DNA from: Actinomycetota bacterium
GTDB lineage: Bacteria > Actinomycetota > Actinomycetes > S36-B12
DNA: 8,796 nt
Reading direction: 5' to 3'
Assembly: GCA_009702725.1 (NCBI GenBank)
Contig: WLHM01000039.1
Location: forward strand, 1-8,796
The number at the start of each line of letters is the position of its first letter. The stretch's first letter is position 1. Below, in pieces: positions 1 to 6,027 of this stretch. Position numbers and translations under genes: made by a program. Below the pieces are notes generated by a model. That model was not told the DNA's origin. It did no database searches and saw only the letters and a program-made list of their open reading frames with translations.

Positions 1-570
1 GATCTTCGAGTCGAGATGCTGCATGGCCGAATGAGCGGCGATGCGAAAGAGGATGTGATGACTAGGTTCGCTGATACTGCCCGTTCAGACGGTATCGATG
101 TTTTGGTGGCAACAACGGTCATCGAAGTTGGGGTTGATGTTCCAGATGCGAACACGATGATTATTTTGGACGCGGATCGCTTCGGCATTTCTCAGCTCCA
201 TCAGTTGCGTGGCCGGGTTGGGCGCGGTGTCCTGCCGGGTTTGTGTTTATTAGTTACTGACGCGGACGCGGGCAGTCCATCTCGCGAAAGGCTGCTCGCC
301 GTTGCTTCAACGACCGATGGCTTTGAGTTATCGCAATTGGATTTAGAGATGCGCCGTGAAGGTGATGTTCTTAGCTCGGTTCAGTCGGGTCGGCGCAGTT
401 CACTTCGACTACTTGAAGTAGTGCGCGATGAAGACATCATCGATCGCGCGCGTACTGCCGCGCATGCCATAGTCGAGAGTGATGCAGAGCTAACTTCGCA
501 CCTAGCCTTGAAACTTGCAATTGGTTCAATTATTGCCGATGAACAAGCTGAATTCCTAGAGAAAGCATGA
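1..570 (+). CDS. recG: ATP-dependent DNA helicase RecG, C-terminal part (5' end outside window)
   Basis: RecG is a superfamily 2 helicase that remodels stalled replication forks and branch-migrates Holliday junctions. Only the last 189 residues are present. The reading frame is open from base 1 and ends at TGA 568-570; the family is usually near 700 residues, so roughly 500 lie upstream. Visible are helicase motif V (VATTVIEVGVDVP, fragment residues 36-48), motif VI (QLHQLRGRVGRG, 65-76) and the C-terminal block DLEMRREGDVLSSVQSG (114-130). That block replaces the 'RGPGE..G..QSG' form of E. coli RecG; from memory, the RREGD form is usual in actinobacteria. The domain that binds branched DNA is not in the window. 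The stop overlaps the rsmD start by ATGA, as expected of one operon. The other branch of this helicase family, Mfd, is unlikely given the tail motif and the neighbours. Confidence 0.95.
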   Translation, partial: DLRVEMLHGRMSGDAKEDVMTRFADTARSDGIDVLVATTVIEVGVDVPDANTMIILDADRFGISQLHQLRGRVGRGVLPGLCLLVTDADAGSPSRERLLAVASTTDGFELSQLDLEMRREGDVLSSVQSGRRSSLRLLEVVRDEDIIDRARTAAHAIVESDAELTSHLALKLAIGSIIADEQAEFLEKA

Positions 571-1154
571 CCCGTATCATCGCGGGCGAAGCCAAGGGGC
601 GCCGGCTCACTGTCCCAAAGCGCGGCACGCGCCCTACTGCAGATCGGGTCCGAGAGTCGTTGTTCTCTGCGGTGTCCGCGCACTTACTTAAAGCAGGCAT
701 CAACTGGACCGATCTTTCGGCACTTGATCTCTATGCGGGCACTGGAGCCCTCGGGCTCGAGGCCTTAAGCCGCGGTGCGCACCGAGTTGTGCTGATCGAA
801 AAGGCACGCGCAGCCGGTGAAGTCATCGAGGCCAATATCAACGCGGTCGGACTGCCGGGGGCCCAATTGCTTATCGGCGATGTCAATGCCGTTCTTGAGC
901 GTCTGGGGGCGCCGCCCTTCGGGCTGGTTTTTGCTGATCCGCCCTATGAGGTTGGCTCGGCTGACATCACCACGATACTTACGCTGCTGCAGACAAATCG
1001 ATTATTGAGCAATGGCGCATTGGTAATTGTGGAAAGGCCCACCGGCGATGGACAAACTCCGCTGCCGGCTTCGTGGGAAGTTCTGCAAGTACGCCGACAC
1101 GGAGACACGACTCTTTGGTACGGTCAAGCACCTGAAAACGTTCCAGTGAGCTAG
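567..1154 (+). CDS. rsmD: 16S rRNA (guanine(966)-N2)-methyltransferase RsmD
   Basis: RsmD uses S-adenosylmethionine to methylate N2 of G966 in 16S rRNA (E. coli numbering) in the assembled small subunit. The protein has 195 residues, a normal length. It opens with MTRIIAGEAKGRRL, the family's RNA-binding start, followed by RPTADRVRESLF (22-33). The SAM-binding glycine motif is LDLYAGTGALGLEALSRGA (53-71), with the ribose-binding acidic residue at E78. The catalytic (N/D)PPY motif is DPPY at 124-127. The ATG overlaps the recG stop (ATGA, 567-570). Only a weak purine run (AGAGAAAG) precedes it, so translation is probably coupled to recG. The adjacent coaD is a very common partner across bacteria and supports the call. 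Confidence 0.95.
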   Translation: MTRIIAGEAKGRRLTVPKRGTRPTADRVRESLFSAVSAHLLKAGINWTDLSALDLYAGTGALGLEALSRGAHRVVLIEKARAAGEVIEANINAVGLPGAQLLIGDVNAVLERLGAPPFGLVFADPPYEVGSADITTILTLLQTNRLLSNGALVIVERPTGDGQTPLPASWEVLQVRRHGDTTLWYGQAPENVPVS

Positions 1155-1155
1155 T

Positions 1156-1161
1156 GAGGAG
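1156..1161 (+). promoter_or_regulatory. Shine-Dalgarno of coaD
   Basis: GAGGAG lies 6 bases before the ATG at 1168. It is just after the rsmD stop codon (TAG 1152-1154) and fixes the coaD start. Confidence 0.8.
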
Positions 1162-1167
1162 TCGGCA

Positions 1168-1653
1168 ATGCGCCGAGCGGTTTGCCCGGGGTCTTTTGAT
1201 CCGTGCACAAATGGGCACCTAGACGTCTTTGAACGCGCGGCCGAAATGGCTGACGAGGTCATTGTCGCGGTGTTGATAAACAAGACTAAGTCAAGTTTGT
1301 TTACCGTTGCAGAACGCATTGAAATGCTCAAGCAAGTAGTGGCGCCGCTGCCAAATGTGAAGATAGATTCATTCCACGGGCTGCTTGTCGACTATTGCCG
1401 TGATCATGACGCGCCGGTGATTGTTAAAGGCCTGAGGGCCGTCAGTGACTTTGATTATGAATTGCAGATGGCCCAGATGAACTACCGGCTGACCCGTGTT
1501 GAAACTGTATTCATCTCCGCTAACCCCTTGTATAGCTATTTATCGTCCAGTTTGGTTAAGGAAGTCGCCACTTACGGTGGAGATGTGACCGGTCTAGTGC
1601 CTGACCTCGTGTTGGAGCAGCTCCGGGCGAAGATTTCGGGCACAATAGGTTGA
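1168..1653 (+). CDS. coaD: Phosphopantetheine adenylyltransferase (coenzyme A synthesis)
   Basis: CoaD transfers AMP from ATP to 4'-phosphopantetheine, giving dephospho-CoA, the penultimate step of coenzyme A synthesis in the cytosol. The protein has 161 residues, the usual size. The nucleotidyltransferase motif is PGSFDPCTNGH (7-17), with TNGH (14-17) as the T/HxGH signature. The pantetheine-side block is KGLRAVSDFDYE (87-98), where E. coli has Arg in place of the first Lys. The second nucleotide-binding block is YSYLSSSLVKE (122-132), the ISSTxxRE-like element. A strong GAGGAG ribosome-binding site supports the start. It follows rsmD by 13 bases, the classic rsmD-coaD pair. The product feeds CoA and, indirectly, the prosthetic group of acyl carrier proteins, which makes the serine-less ACP-like gene downstream more striking. 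Confidence 0.97.
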   Translation: MRRAVCPGSFDPCTNGHLDVFERAAEMADEVIVAVLINKTKSSLFTVAERIEMLKQVVAPLPNVKIDSFHGLLVDYCRDHDAPVIVKGLRAVSDFDYELQMAQMNYRLTRVETVFISANPLYSYLSSSLVKEVATYGGDVTGLVPDLVLEQLRAKISGTIG

Positions 1654-1669
1654 GAATAAAGGCTATGAC

Positions 1670-1675
1670 GAGGAG
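1670..1675 (+). promoter_or_regulatory. Shine-Dalgarno deciding a TTG start
   Basis: GAGGAG is followed by a 5-base spacer and TTG at 1681. Nearby ATGs at 1665 and 1676 are in other frames, and the gene's own frame has stops at 1657 and 1666. This site therefore selects TTG as the initiator. Confidence 0.75.
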
Positions 1676-1680
1676 ATGCT

Positions 1681-2190
1681 TTGGACGTCCAAGAACGGCT
1701 TGACGAACTGGCCGTCCTGATCGAAGACGCTAAGGCGATGCCGCTTTCGGCATCTTGCTTGGTGAACCGAGCTCAGGTTCTTGATCTCATCGATGAGATT
1801 AGGCAGTTATTACCCGAGTCGGTGGCGCGTGCTGATGAACTCCTCGCTGACCGCGAGGCCGTTGTTCAAGATGGTCGCCGCGAGGCCGACAGGTTATTGG
1901 AGCGAGCGCGGGGTGATGCCGATCTGATGGTCACTGCAGTCGAGGTGTATCTAGCGGCGGTGGGGGAGTCCCAAGCCATGCGCGCTGAGGCGGCTGAAGA
2001 TACGGCCCGGATGCGCATGGAGACCGATGACTACATCGATGCCAAGTTGGCTACTTTCGAAATCGCCCTGACCAAAACCTTGCAGACCGGAGATCCCGTC
2101 CGCGAGCGGCTTCGGGCCCAGGTGTATGAGGATTTAGCCCCCGAGACCTCACACGCGGCGCTGGATGAGATTTACGACGACCAACGCTGA
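1681..2190 (+). CDS. Short SepIVA/DivIVA-like coiled-coil protein
   Basis: The 169-residue protein is soluble, highly charged and has no signal peptide or membrane segment. Residues 1-45 (LDELAVLIEDAKAMPLSASC, then VLDLIDEIRQLLP) resemble the N-terminus of mycobacterial SepIVA (Rv2927c, MSMEG_2416), a DivIVA-domain protein linked to septation and the membrane domain where envelope precursors are made. Residues 46-115 are Ala/Glu/Arg/Asp-rich and look like a helical coiled coil. Residues 116-146 (DDYIDAKLATFEIALTKTL) match the SepIVA 'D.YVDNKLAEFE..L..TL' tail. The mycobacterial protein is about 245 residues as I recall, so about 75 residues of central coil are absent here. The TTG start is forced by upstream stops and a good ribosome-binding site. 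The position just before DUF177-rnc-mutM-smc is the same as in Mycobacterium. A role in division or polar growth is inferred; an automatic label such as 'ATP synthase F0 subunit B-like' would come only from the coiled coil. Confidence 0.75.
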   Translation: MDVQERLDELAVLIEDAKAMPLSASCLVNRAQVLDLIDEIRQLLPESVARADELLADREAVVQDGRREADRLLERARGDADLMVTAVEVYLAAVGESQAMRAEAAEDTARMRMETDDYIDAKLATFEIALTKTLQTGDPVRERLRAQVYEDLAPETSHAALDEIYDDQR

Positions 2191-2325
2191 TTAATTGGCC
2201 CCAAAACGTGGGCGATATGTCCGATTTTATGTCGGCAGCATCTAAGCGGTATCCTCCTGCGGGTAACCTTCAGCCAAAAGCTGTGGTTTCACCATGACCA
2301 ACCGTGCTAATCCGACAGGGGTGCA
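2191..2325 (+). other. Main intergenic gap; possible promoter or leader of the DUF177-rpmF-plsX operon
   Basis: This 135-base stretch is the only sizeable non-coding gap in the window. It holds two weak hairpins: GCCC/GGGC (2198-2201 with 2210-2213, 8-base loop) and CCGA/TCGG (2221-2224 with 2232-2235). Neither is followed by a T run, so I do not call a terminator. TATCCT (2250-2255) and TAACCT (2264-2269) fit the loose actinobacterial -10 pattern TAnnnT, but no good -35 sits at the right distance. An 11-codon reading frame (2294-2329) ends by overlapping the next gene's GTG. A promoter here is inferred mainly from the gap length. Confidence 0.35.
2317..2321 (+). promoter_or_regulatory. Probable Shine-Dalgarno of the DUF177 gene
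   Basis: AGGGG lies only 4 bases before GTG 2326. The GTG is the first possible start after an in-frame stop at 2308-2310, so the site and the start support each other. Confidence 0.5.
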
Positions 2326-2913
2326 GTGACCGGCCTCGACCCTCGAAGTCCGCTGGTGCTTGACACGCGGGCATTGAACCTGCCAAGGCGGGCTGGGTCA
2401 ATGGTCACGGTAACCCGGACGGTTCCAAGCCCGGCCGACATGGGGGTGGCGCTGGCTCGAGTCCTTCCTGGCTCACCGGTCGAACTTGAGTTACGGCTGG
2501 AGTCGGTCATGGAAGGAGTATTGGTCTTCGGATCAGCGGATGTGCATGTTGACGCCGAGTGCGCCCGGTGTCTAGATCCAACTAGCTGGGACGAAGTGAT
2601 TGAGTTCAACGAGTTATTCGTTTATCCCGCCACAGATGCTCGTGGCGCGGTGGTCGAAGAACCCGATGATGAAGACGAAGACCCGCTGCCGAAACTTCAG
2701 GATGACATGATCGATCTGGAAGCCACGCTGCGCGATGCGGTGGTGCTGGGATTCCCGCTAGCACCGGTGTGTCATAGCGATTGTGCAGGCCTTTGTTCAG
2801 TCTGCGGGATCAAGCTCGACGACAATCCAGAGCACCTGCACGAACAGCTTGACCCAAGGTGGGCCGCACTTGCCGCCTTGGCAGATCCAGAATCAACCGA
2901 GGACAAGACTTAA
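2326..2913 (+). CDS. DUF177 (YceD) family protein, probable ribosome/23S rRNA-linked factor
   Basis: The 195-residue protein begins with DPRSPLVLDTRALNLPRRAG (5-24), a stretch typical of actinobacterial DUF177 proteins. The family pattern continues with the first cysteine pair CARC (79-82), an acidic linker EEPDDEDED (111-119), then DLEATLRDAVVLGFPLAPVC (130-149) and the second cysteine cluster C149-x3-C153-x3-C157-x2-C160, probably metal-binding. It ends with DPRWAAL (176-182). YceD proteins have been linked to 23S rRNA accumulation in E. coli and plants, but the molecular activity is not settled. It sits 34 bases before rpmF, and yceD-rpmF is among the most conserved bacterial gene pairs, which supports a role in large-subunit assembly. 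The GTG start is the only one possible after the in-frame stop at 2308-2310. Confidence 0.9.
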   Translation: MTGLDPRSPLVLDTRALNLPRRAGSMVTVTRTVPSPADMGVALARVLPGSPVELELRLESVMEGVLVFGSADVHVDAECARCLDPTSWDEVIEFNELFVYPATDARGAVVEEPDDEDEDPLPKLQDDMIDLEATLRDAVVLGFPLAPVCHSDCAGLCSVCGIKLDDNPEHLHEQLDPRWAALAALADPESTEDKT

Positions 2914-2937
2914 CCGAAGACCAAAGTTAACCAAGAA

Positions 2938-2943
2938 AGAGGA
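2938..2943 (+). promoter_or_regulatory. Shine-Dalgarno of rpmF
   Basis: AGAGGA precedes the GTG at 2948 by 4 bases (5 from its GAGG core). It supports a GTG start, which gives the standard L32 N-terminus (M)PVPKRKTS. Confidence 0.65.
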
Positions 2944-2947
2944 CACC

Positions 2948-3121
2948 GTGCCAGTACCGAAGCGCAAAACCTCGCGCTCTAACACCCGCCACCGCCGCTC
3001 GCAGTGGAAAGCCACCCTGCCCACCTTGGTGACCTGCGTCCGCTGCAAGGAAAAGCGCCTGGCTCACACCGCGTGCCCGACCTGCGGCACTTACGCCAAG
3101 CGACGCGTGCTGGACGTCTGA
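2948..3121 (+). CDS. rpmF: 50S ribosomal protein L32
   Basis: L32 is a small protein of the large ribosomal subunit. Starting at GTG 2948 gives 57 residues, the normal size, and the hallmark N-terminus PVPKRKTSRSNTRHRRSQWK. The zinc ribbon is intact: C30-x2-C33 and C43-x2-C46 (CVRC, CPTC). It is therefore the zinc-binding 'C+' form and not the cysteine-free paralogue that some actinobacteria express under zinc starvation. A longer version of this frame beginning upstream at 2783 lies inside the DUF177 gene and is not real. The stop is only 2 bases before the plsX ATG, so expression of the two is probably tied. Confidence 0.97.
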   Translation: MPVPKRKTSRSNTRHRRSQWKATLPTLVTCVRCKEKRLAHTACPTCGTYAKRRVLDV

Positions 3122-3123
3122 CG

Positions 3124-4122
3124 ATGGCTCGCGTCGCCCTGGATCTCTTGGGCGGCGACGGTGCCCCGGGGGTCGTGGCCGATGCCGTGGCGGCGTTGGA
3201 TCTTGACGCACTCGACATCGACCTCGTCCTCGTGGGCCCGACCAATCTTGCGATCGAACTTCTTGCCGCGCGTGGTATCGACATTTCCGAGCGGCCGCGG
3301 TTGACAATTTTGAGTGCCGCCTCCGGGGTGCCGATGGATGGCGACCCATTGGCCTATGTCCGGGCGCATCCTGAATCCAGTGTCATGGTGGCAGCTGCCG
3401 CGGTCAGTGCTGGTCAGGTTGATGCGTGGGTGTCGGTGGGTCATAGCGGCGCTTCAGTTGCTGCCGCGGTTTTGTCATGCGGTCGAGTTGATGGGATGTC
3501 ACGTCCGGCCCTAGCGGTAGTACTACCGTCGACGCAGAGCCCGGTAGTCCTCGTAGACGTGGGCGCATCCCCTGAGGCCACTGCGAATGTGTTGGCCCAA
3601 TTTGCGATGGCAGGTTGGTGTTATGCAACCGCATTGGGTATAGCCGACCCGGCGGTGGGGTTACTTAATATTGGTAGCGAAACTGGCAAAGGCGATTCAC
3701 TCCGCTTGGCGGCGCATATTTTGATGCAAGATCGACTTCCAGCGCTCGGAGTTAGGTATGCCGGTTCGGTTGAGGGCCACGACGTAGCCTCTGGCGCGCG
3801 CGCGCAAGTCATTGTCACCGACGGATTCACCGGTAATGTTTTGTTGAAGGGCATCGAAGGCGCGGTCGGGTGGGCGGCCCAGCAAATGGCACTTGCTTAT
3901 GGCGACCCTAGGCCAGCACGAGCGGTAGTAACCGGCACGGCGACCGGCGACTTTGCTGCGGGAATGCTGCTCGGAGTTAACGGCATCACCGTAATTGGCC
4001 ACGGTGCCGGTAGTCCAAATGAGATAGCCGCTTGTATTCGATTAGCGGCACGTGCGGCGAAAACTGATCTAATTGGTTTAACGCAACGGACATTTTCCAC
4101 CTTGCTGGAGCGAATCAAGTGA
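3124..4122 (+). CDS. plsX: PlsX-type acyl-ACP:phosphate acyltransferase, divergent motifs
   Basis: PlsX is a peripheral membrane enzyme that converts acyl-ACP and phosphate to acyl-phosphate, the donor used by PlsY for the first acylation of glycerol-3-phosphate. The start at ATG 3124 gives 332 residues, a normal size. An in-frame upstream extension runs through rpmF and is rejected. Family blocks seen are LDLLGGDGAP (6-15), RPALAVVLPS (127-136), LLNIGSETGKG (180-190), VTDGFTGNVLLKGIEG (231-246) and GVNGITVIGHG (284-294). Several conserved positions differ from the usual form: GGDHAP is GGDGAP, SAGNTGA is SVGHSGA (104-110), DVGAN is DVGAS (145-149) and the YGGA segment is FAAG (277-280). It has almost no ribosome-binding site and follows rpmF by 2 bases, so it is probably translationally coupled. 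The stop overlaps the ACP-like gene (GTGA). The fold is confident; full activity is less so. Confidence 0.88.
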   Translation: MARVALDLLGGDGAPGVVADAVAALDLDALDIDLVLVGPTNLAIELLAARGIDISERPRLTILSAASGVPMDGDPLAYVRAHPESSVMVAAAAVSAGQVDAWVSVGHSGASVAAAVLSCGRVDGMSRPALAVVLPSTQSPVVLVDVGASPEATANVLAQFAMAGWCYATALGIADPAVGLLNIGSETGKGDSLRLAAHILMQDRLPALGVRYAGSVEGHDVASGARAQVIVTDGFTGNVLLKGIEGAVGWAAQQMALAYGDPRPARAVVTGTATGDFAAGMLLGVNGITVIGHGAGSPNEIAACIRLAARAAKTDLIGLTQRTFSTLLERIK

Positions 4123-4385
4123 ATGAGCAGCTGGTGGCTGGAGCATTGGCGCGCGTGTTCGAATATGAGGCTACATTCGCCGTTCGCTCTGACACGCCGC
4201 TCAGCTCATTTGGCCCAATTGATCAAGCATGGGTCATGCTCGCGCGGGCAATTTTCGAGGCAGCCCAGGGCCTTGGACTTGAAGTGAAAATAACTGATGC
4301 CGATGTTCACGATGTTCAAACATTTGGTGAACTCGTTCGACTTGTTGACACTTTAAGTGGCTCCGAAGTGCGAGAAACCTCATGA
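4119..4385 (+). CDS. Acyl-carrier-protein-like protein lacking the phosphopantetheine serine
   Basis: The 88-residue protein sits in the slot that acpA fills in many bacteria, between plsX and rnc, and overlaps both (GTGA 4119-4122, ATGA 4382-4385). Its pattern fits the four-helix ACP layout: DTPLSSFG (25-32) like the loop before helix II, then a helix WVMLARAIFEAA (38-49), then ITDADVHDVQTFGELVRLVD (58-77) like helices III-IV. The carrier motif DSL is absent: the region reads FGPIDQAWVML (31-41), with D35-Q36-A37 where D-S-L is expected. Helix II also lacks most of the acidic residues used to dock partners. Changing CAA to a serine codon needs two base changes, so a single read error does not explain it. 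It may be a non-carrier, regulatory or degenerate ACP, or an unrelated small helical protein. ACP homology rests on position and pattern only. The ATG at 4123 is out of frame, so GTG 4119 is the start. Confidence 0.6.
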   Translation: MNEQLVAGALARVFEYEATFAVRSDTPLSSFGPIDQAWVMLARAIFEAAQGLGLEVKITDADVHDVQTFGELVRLVDTLSGSEVRETS

Positions 4386-5104
4386 GCAATGCGCGAAACC
4401 GAAGTGAGCGAGGCCGCGACGAAAACTTGACCCACTTGGCCGCCAATCTTGGGGTATCAATCGACCTAGCCATACTCGGCCAAGCGCTTACGCACCGCTC
4501 GTACGCATACGAACATGGCGGGCTGCCGCATAATGAGCGGCTGGAGTTTCTCGGAGATTCGGTGCTTGGCGTGTTAGTCACCGACACTTTGTATAGAACT
4601 TTCCCGGATTTACCCGAGGGGCAACTGGCTAAACTTCGTGCAGCCGTAGTTAACTCAAGGGCACTCGCGGTTGTCGCGCGGGAGCTAAATCTTGGTGACT
4701 ACCTGTTGTTGGGGCGTGGCGAGGAGACAACCGGTGGGCGCGATAAGTCGTCGATACTCGCCGATGCCATGGAAGCGGTAATCGGGGCGACCTACCTGTC
4801 AGCCGGAATTGAGGTAGCCGCGGATCTCGTCCACAGGCGCTTCGACCCACTTATTGAATTGTCAGCTGAACTTGGTGCGGGCCTTGATTGGAAGACCTCA
4901 CTACAAGAGGCTGCATCGAACTTAAACCTCGGACTCCCGGAATATCTCGTAAGCGATTCCGGACCCGATCACGAAAAAGAGTTCCACGCTCGTGTGCGAG
5001 TGGGTGATGACGTCATCGGTGAAGGCTGGGGCCGGTCTAAGAAACTTGCAGAGCAGCAGGCAGCTGAAGTCGCGTACGCACACTTAATAAAGCCGGCACC
5101 TTGA
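4382..5104 (+). CDS. rnc: Ribonuclease III
   Basis: RNase III cuts double-stranded RNA, releasing 16S and 23S rRNA precursors and trimming some mRNAs. The protein has 240 residues, typical for the family. The nuclease domain carries the signature NERLEFLGDSVL (51-62), with metal-binding E55 and D59, and the second acidic pair D128 and E131 in DAMEAVIGATYLSAG. The double-stranded RNA-binding domain spans about 169-237, with WKTSLQE (170-176), the HEKEF turn and the C-terminal GRSKKLAEQQAA helix. All four catalytic acidic residues are present, so it should be active as a homodimer. The start overlaps the stop of the ACP-like gene (ATGA), without a strong ribosome-binding site. The order rnc-mutM-smc is common in actinobacteria. 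RNase III can regulate its own transcript by cleaving a leader hairpin, but I see no such hairpin here. Confidence 0.97.
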   Translation: MSNARNRSERGRDENLTHLAANLGVSIDLAILGQALTHRSYAYEHGGLPHNERLEFLGDSVLGVLVTDTLYRTFPDLPEGQLAKLRAAVVNSRALAVVARELNLGDYLLLGRGEETTGGRDKSSILADAMEAVIGATYLSAGIEVAADLVHRRFDPLIELSAELGAGLDWKTSLQEAASNLNLGLPEYLVSDSGPDHEKEFHARVRVGDDVIGEGWGRSKKLAEQQAAEVAYAHLIKPAP

Positions 5105-5105
5105 A

Positions 5106-5981
5106 ATGCCAGAACTGCCAGAAGTCGAAGTAGTACGGCGCGGGCTCGCCGAGCACGTAACAGGCCGCGTTATTAGTCAGGTCGAGGTACTGCACCCCAG
5201 AGCGGTGCGTCGAAATGGTGGCTCCTTGGCCGAAGACTTAATCGGCGAGCGCATCAGATGTGTAAGTCGTCGCGGCAAGTATTTATGGATACCGCTGTCG
5301 GGTGGCGATATCGCACTTGTCGCTCATTTGGGCATGAGCGGGCAGTTGCTGGTGCGCCCGAGCTCCGTGCCTGACGAGAAACACCTCAGAGTGCGTTTCG
5401 GGTTCGCTGATGCTGGGCCGGAGTTGCGTTTTGTTGACCAGCGCACATTCGGCGGGGTGATGTCCGCCCGGCTGGTGTCCGATGGTGGTGGTGGTCGACT
5501 CCCGGACATCATCAGCCATATTTCCCCGGACCTACTTGACCCGGCTTTCGACGATGCGGCTGGCGTGGCTCGGATCCGGGCAAAAAACACCGAGATCAAA
5601 CGGGCTCTGCTAGACCAATCGGAGGTTTCCGGGATTGGCAATATCTACGCCGATGAAGCCCTGTGGCGGGCCAAATTACACGGGAGCCGGTTAACCGGGG
5701 CCTTGTCACCGACGAAAATCAGCGAGCTACTGGGGCATGCCAGGGCTGTTATGACCGAAGCACTGGCTCAGGGTGGCACCAGTTTCGATGCGCTCTATGT
5801 CAACGTCAACGGCGAGAGCGGCTACTTTGACCGATCTTTAAGTGCCTATGGCCAAGAAGGCGAGCCCTGCGGGCATTGCGGAAGCCTCATTCGCCGCGAG
5901 AAATTTATGGGCCGATCAAGTTTTTCTTGCCCGCGGTGCCAGCGGCGGGGAAAGGGCCGGAGCCCGCAAGATAAGGTGTGA
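5106..5981 (+). CDS. mutM: Formamidopyrimidine-DNA glycosylase (Fpg/MutM)
   Basis: Fpg removes 8-oxoguanine and ring-opened purines from DNA and cuts the strand by beta,delta-elimination, starting base excision repair of oxidative damage. The protein has 291 residues, a normal size. The catalytic N-terminus is intact: MPELPEVE, with P2 as nucleophile after Met removal, and E3. K58 lies in RRGKYL. The void-filling triad of lesion recognition is present as M77 (HLGMSGQ), R113 and F115 (DQRTFGG). The helix-two-turn-helix block is NTEIKRALLDQ...GIGNIYADEALWRA (161-189). The zinc finger is C255-x2-C258-x16-C275-x2-C278. These features fit Fpg rather than the Nei paralogue. The ATG follows the rnc stop by 1 base with no clear ribosome-binding site, so coupling to rnc is likely. 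A short GGT tandem (5483-5495) encodes four glycines at 127-130. Confidence 0.97.
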   Translation: MPELPEVEVVRRGLAEHVTGRVISQVEVLHPRAVRRNGGSLAEDLIGERIRCVSRRGKYLWIPLSGGDIALVAHLGMSGQLLVRPSSVPDEKHLRVRFGFADAGPELRFVDQRTFGGVMSARLVSDGGGGRLPDIISHISPDLLDPAFDDAAGVARIRAKNTEIKRALLDQSEVSGIGNIYADEALWRAKLHGSRLTGALSPTKISELLGHARAVMTEALAQGGTSFDALYVNVNGESGYFDRSLSAYGQEGEPCGHCGSLIRREKFMGRSSFSCPRCQRRGKGRSPQDKV

Positions 5982-6019
5982 CGAACTCGTCCTCAGCGCC
6001 TTCCCCGCGCCCGACCAGC

Positions 6020-6024
6020 GGAGA
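6020..6024 (+). promoter_or_regulatory. Shine-Dalgarno of smc
   Basis: GGAGA lies 4 bases before GTG 6028 and only 2 before an out-of-frame ATG at 6026. The homologous SMC start (M)HLK...LKGFKSF selects the GTG. Confidence 0.55.
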
Positions 6025-6027
6025 AAT

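Noticed and set aside
2198..2235. Possible terminator after the SepIVA-like gene
   Set aside because: Both candidate stems have only 4 base pairs, and neither is followed by a T run.
2783..2947. N-terminal extension of L32 in the same frame
   Set aside because: It overlaps the conserved cysteine cluster of DUF177. L32 proteins start at PVPKRKTS, which matches GTG 2948 with its ribosome-binding site.
3004..3123. N-terminal extension of PlsX in the same frame
   Set aside because: It runs through rpmF. The PlsX family starts just before the (V/I)A-D-x-x-GGD block, which fits ATG 3124.
2927..3349. Minus-strand open frame of 140 codons opposite rpmF and plsX
   Set aside because: The product is Arg/Pro-rich and has no domain. 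Both plus-strand genes here are certain.
5483..5495. GGT/TGG tandem in mutM as a phase-variation tract
   Set aside because: It is only about four units of a triplet, so slippage would only add or remove a glycine in a linker and keep the frame.
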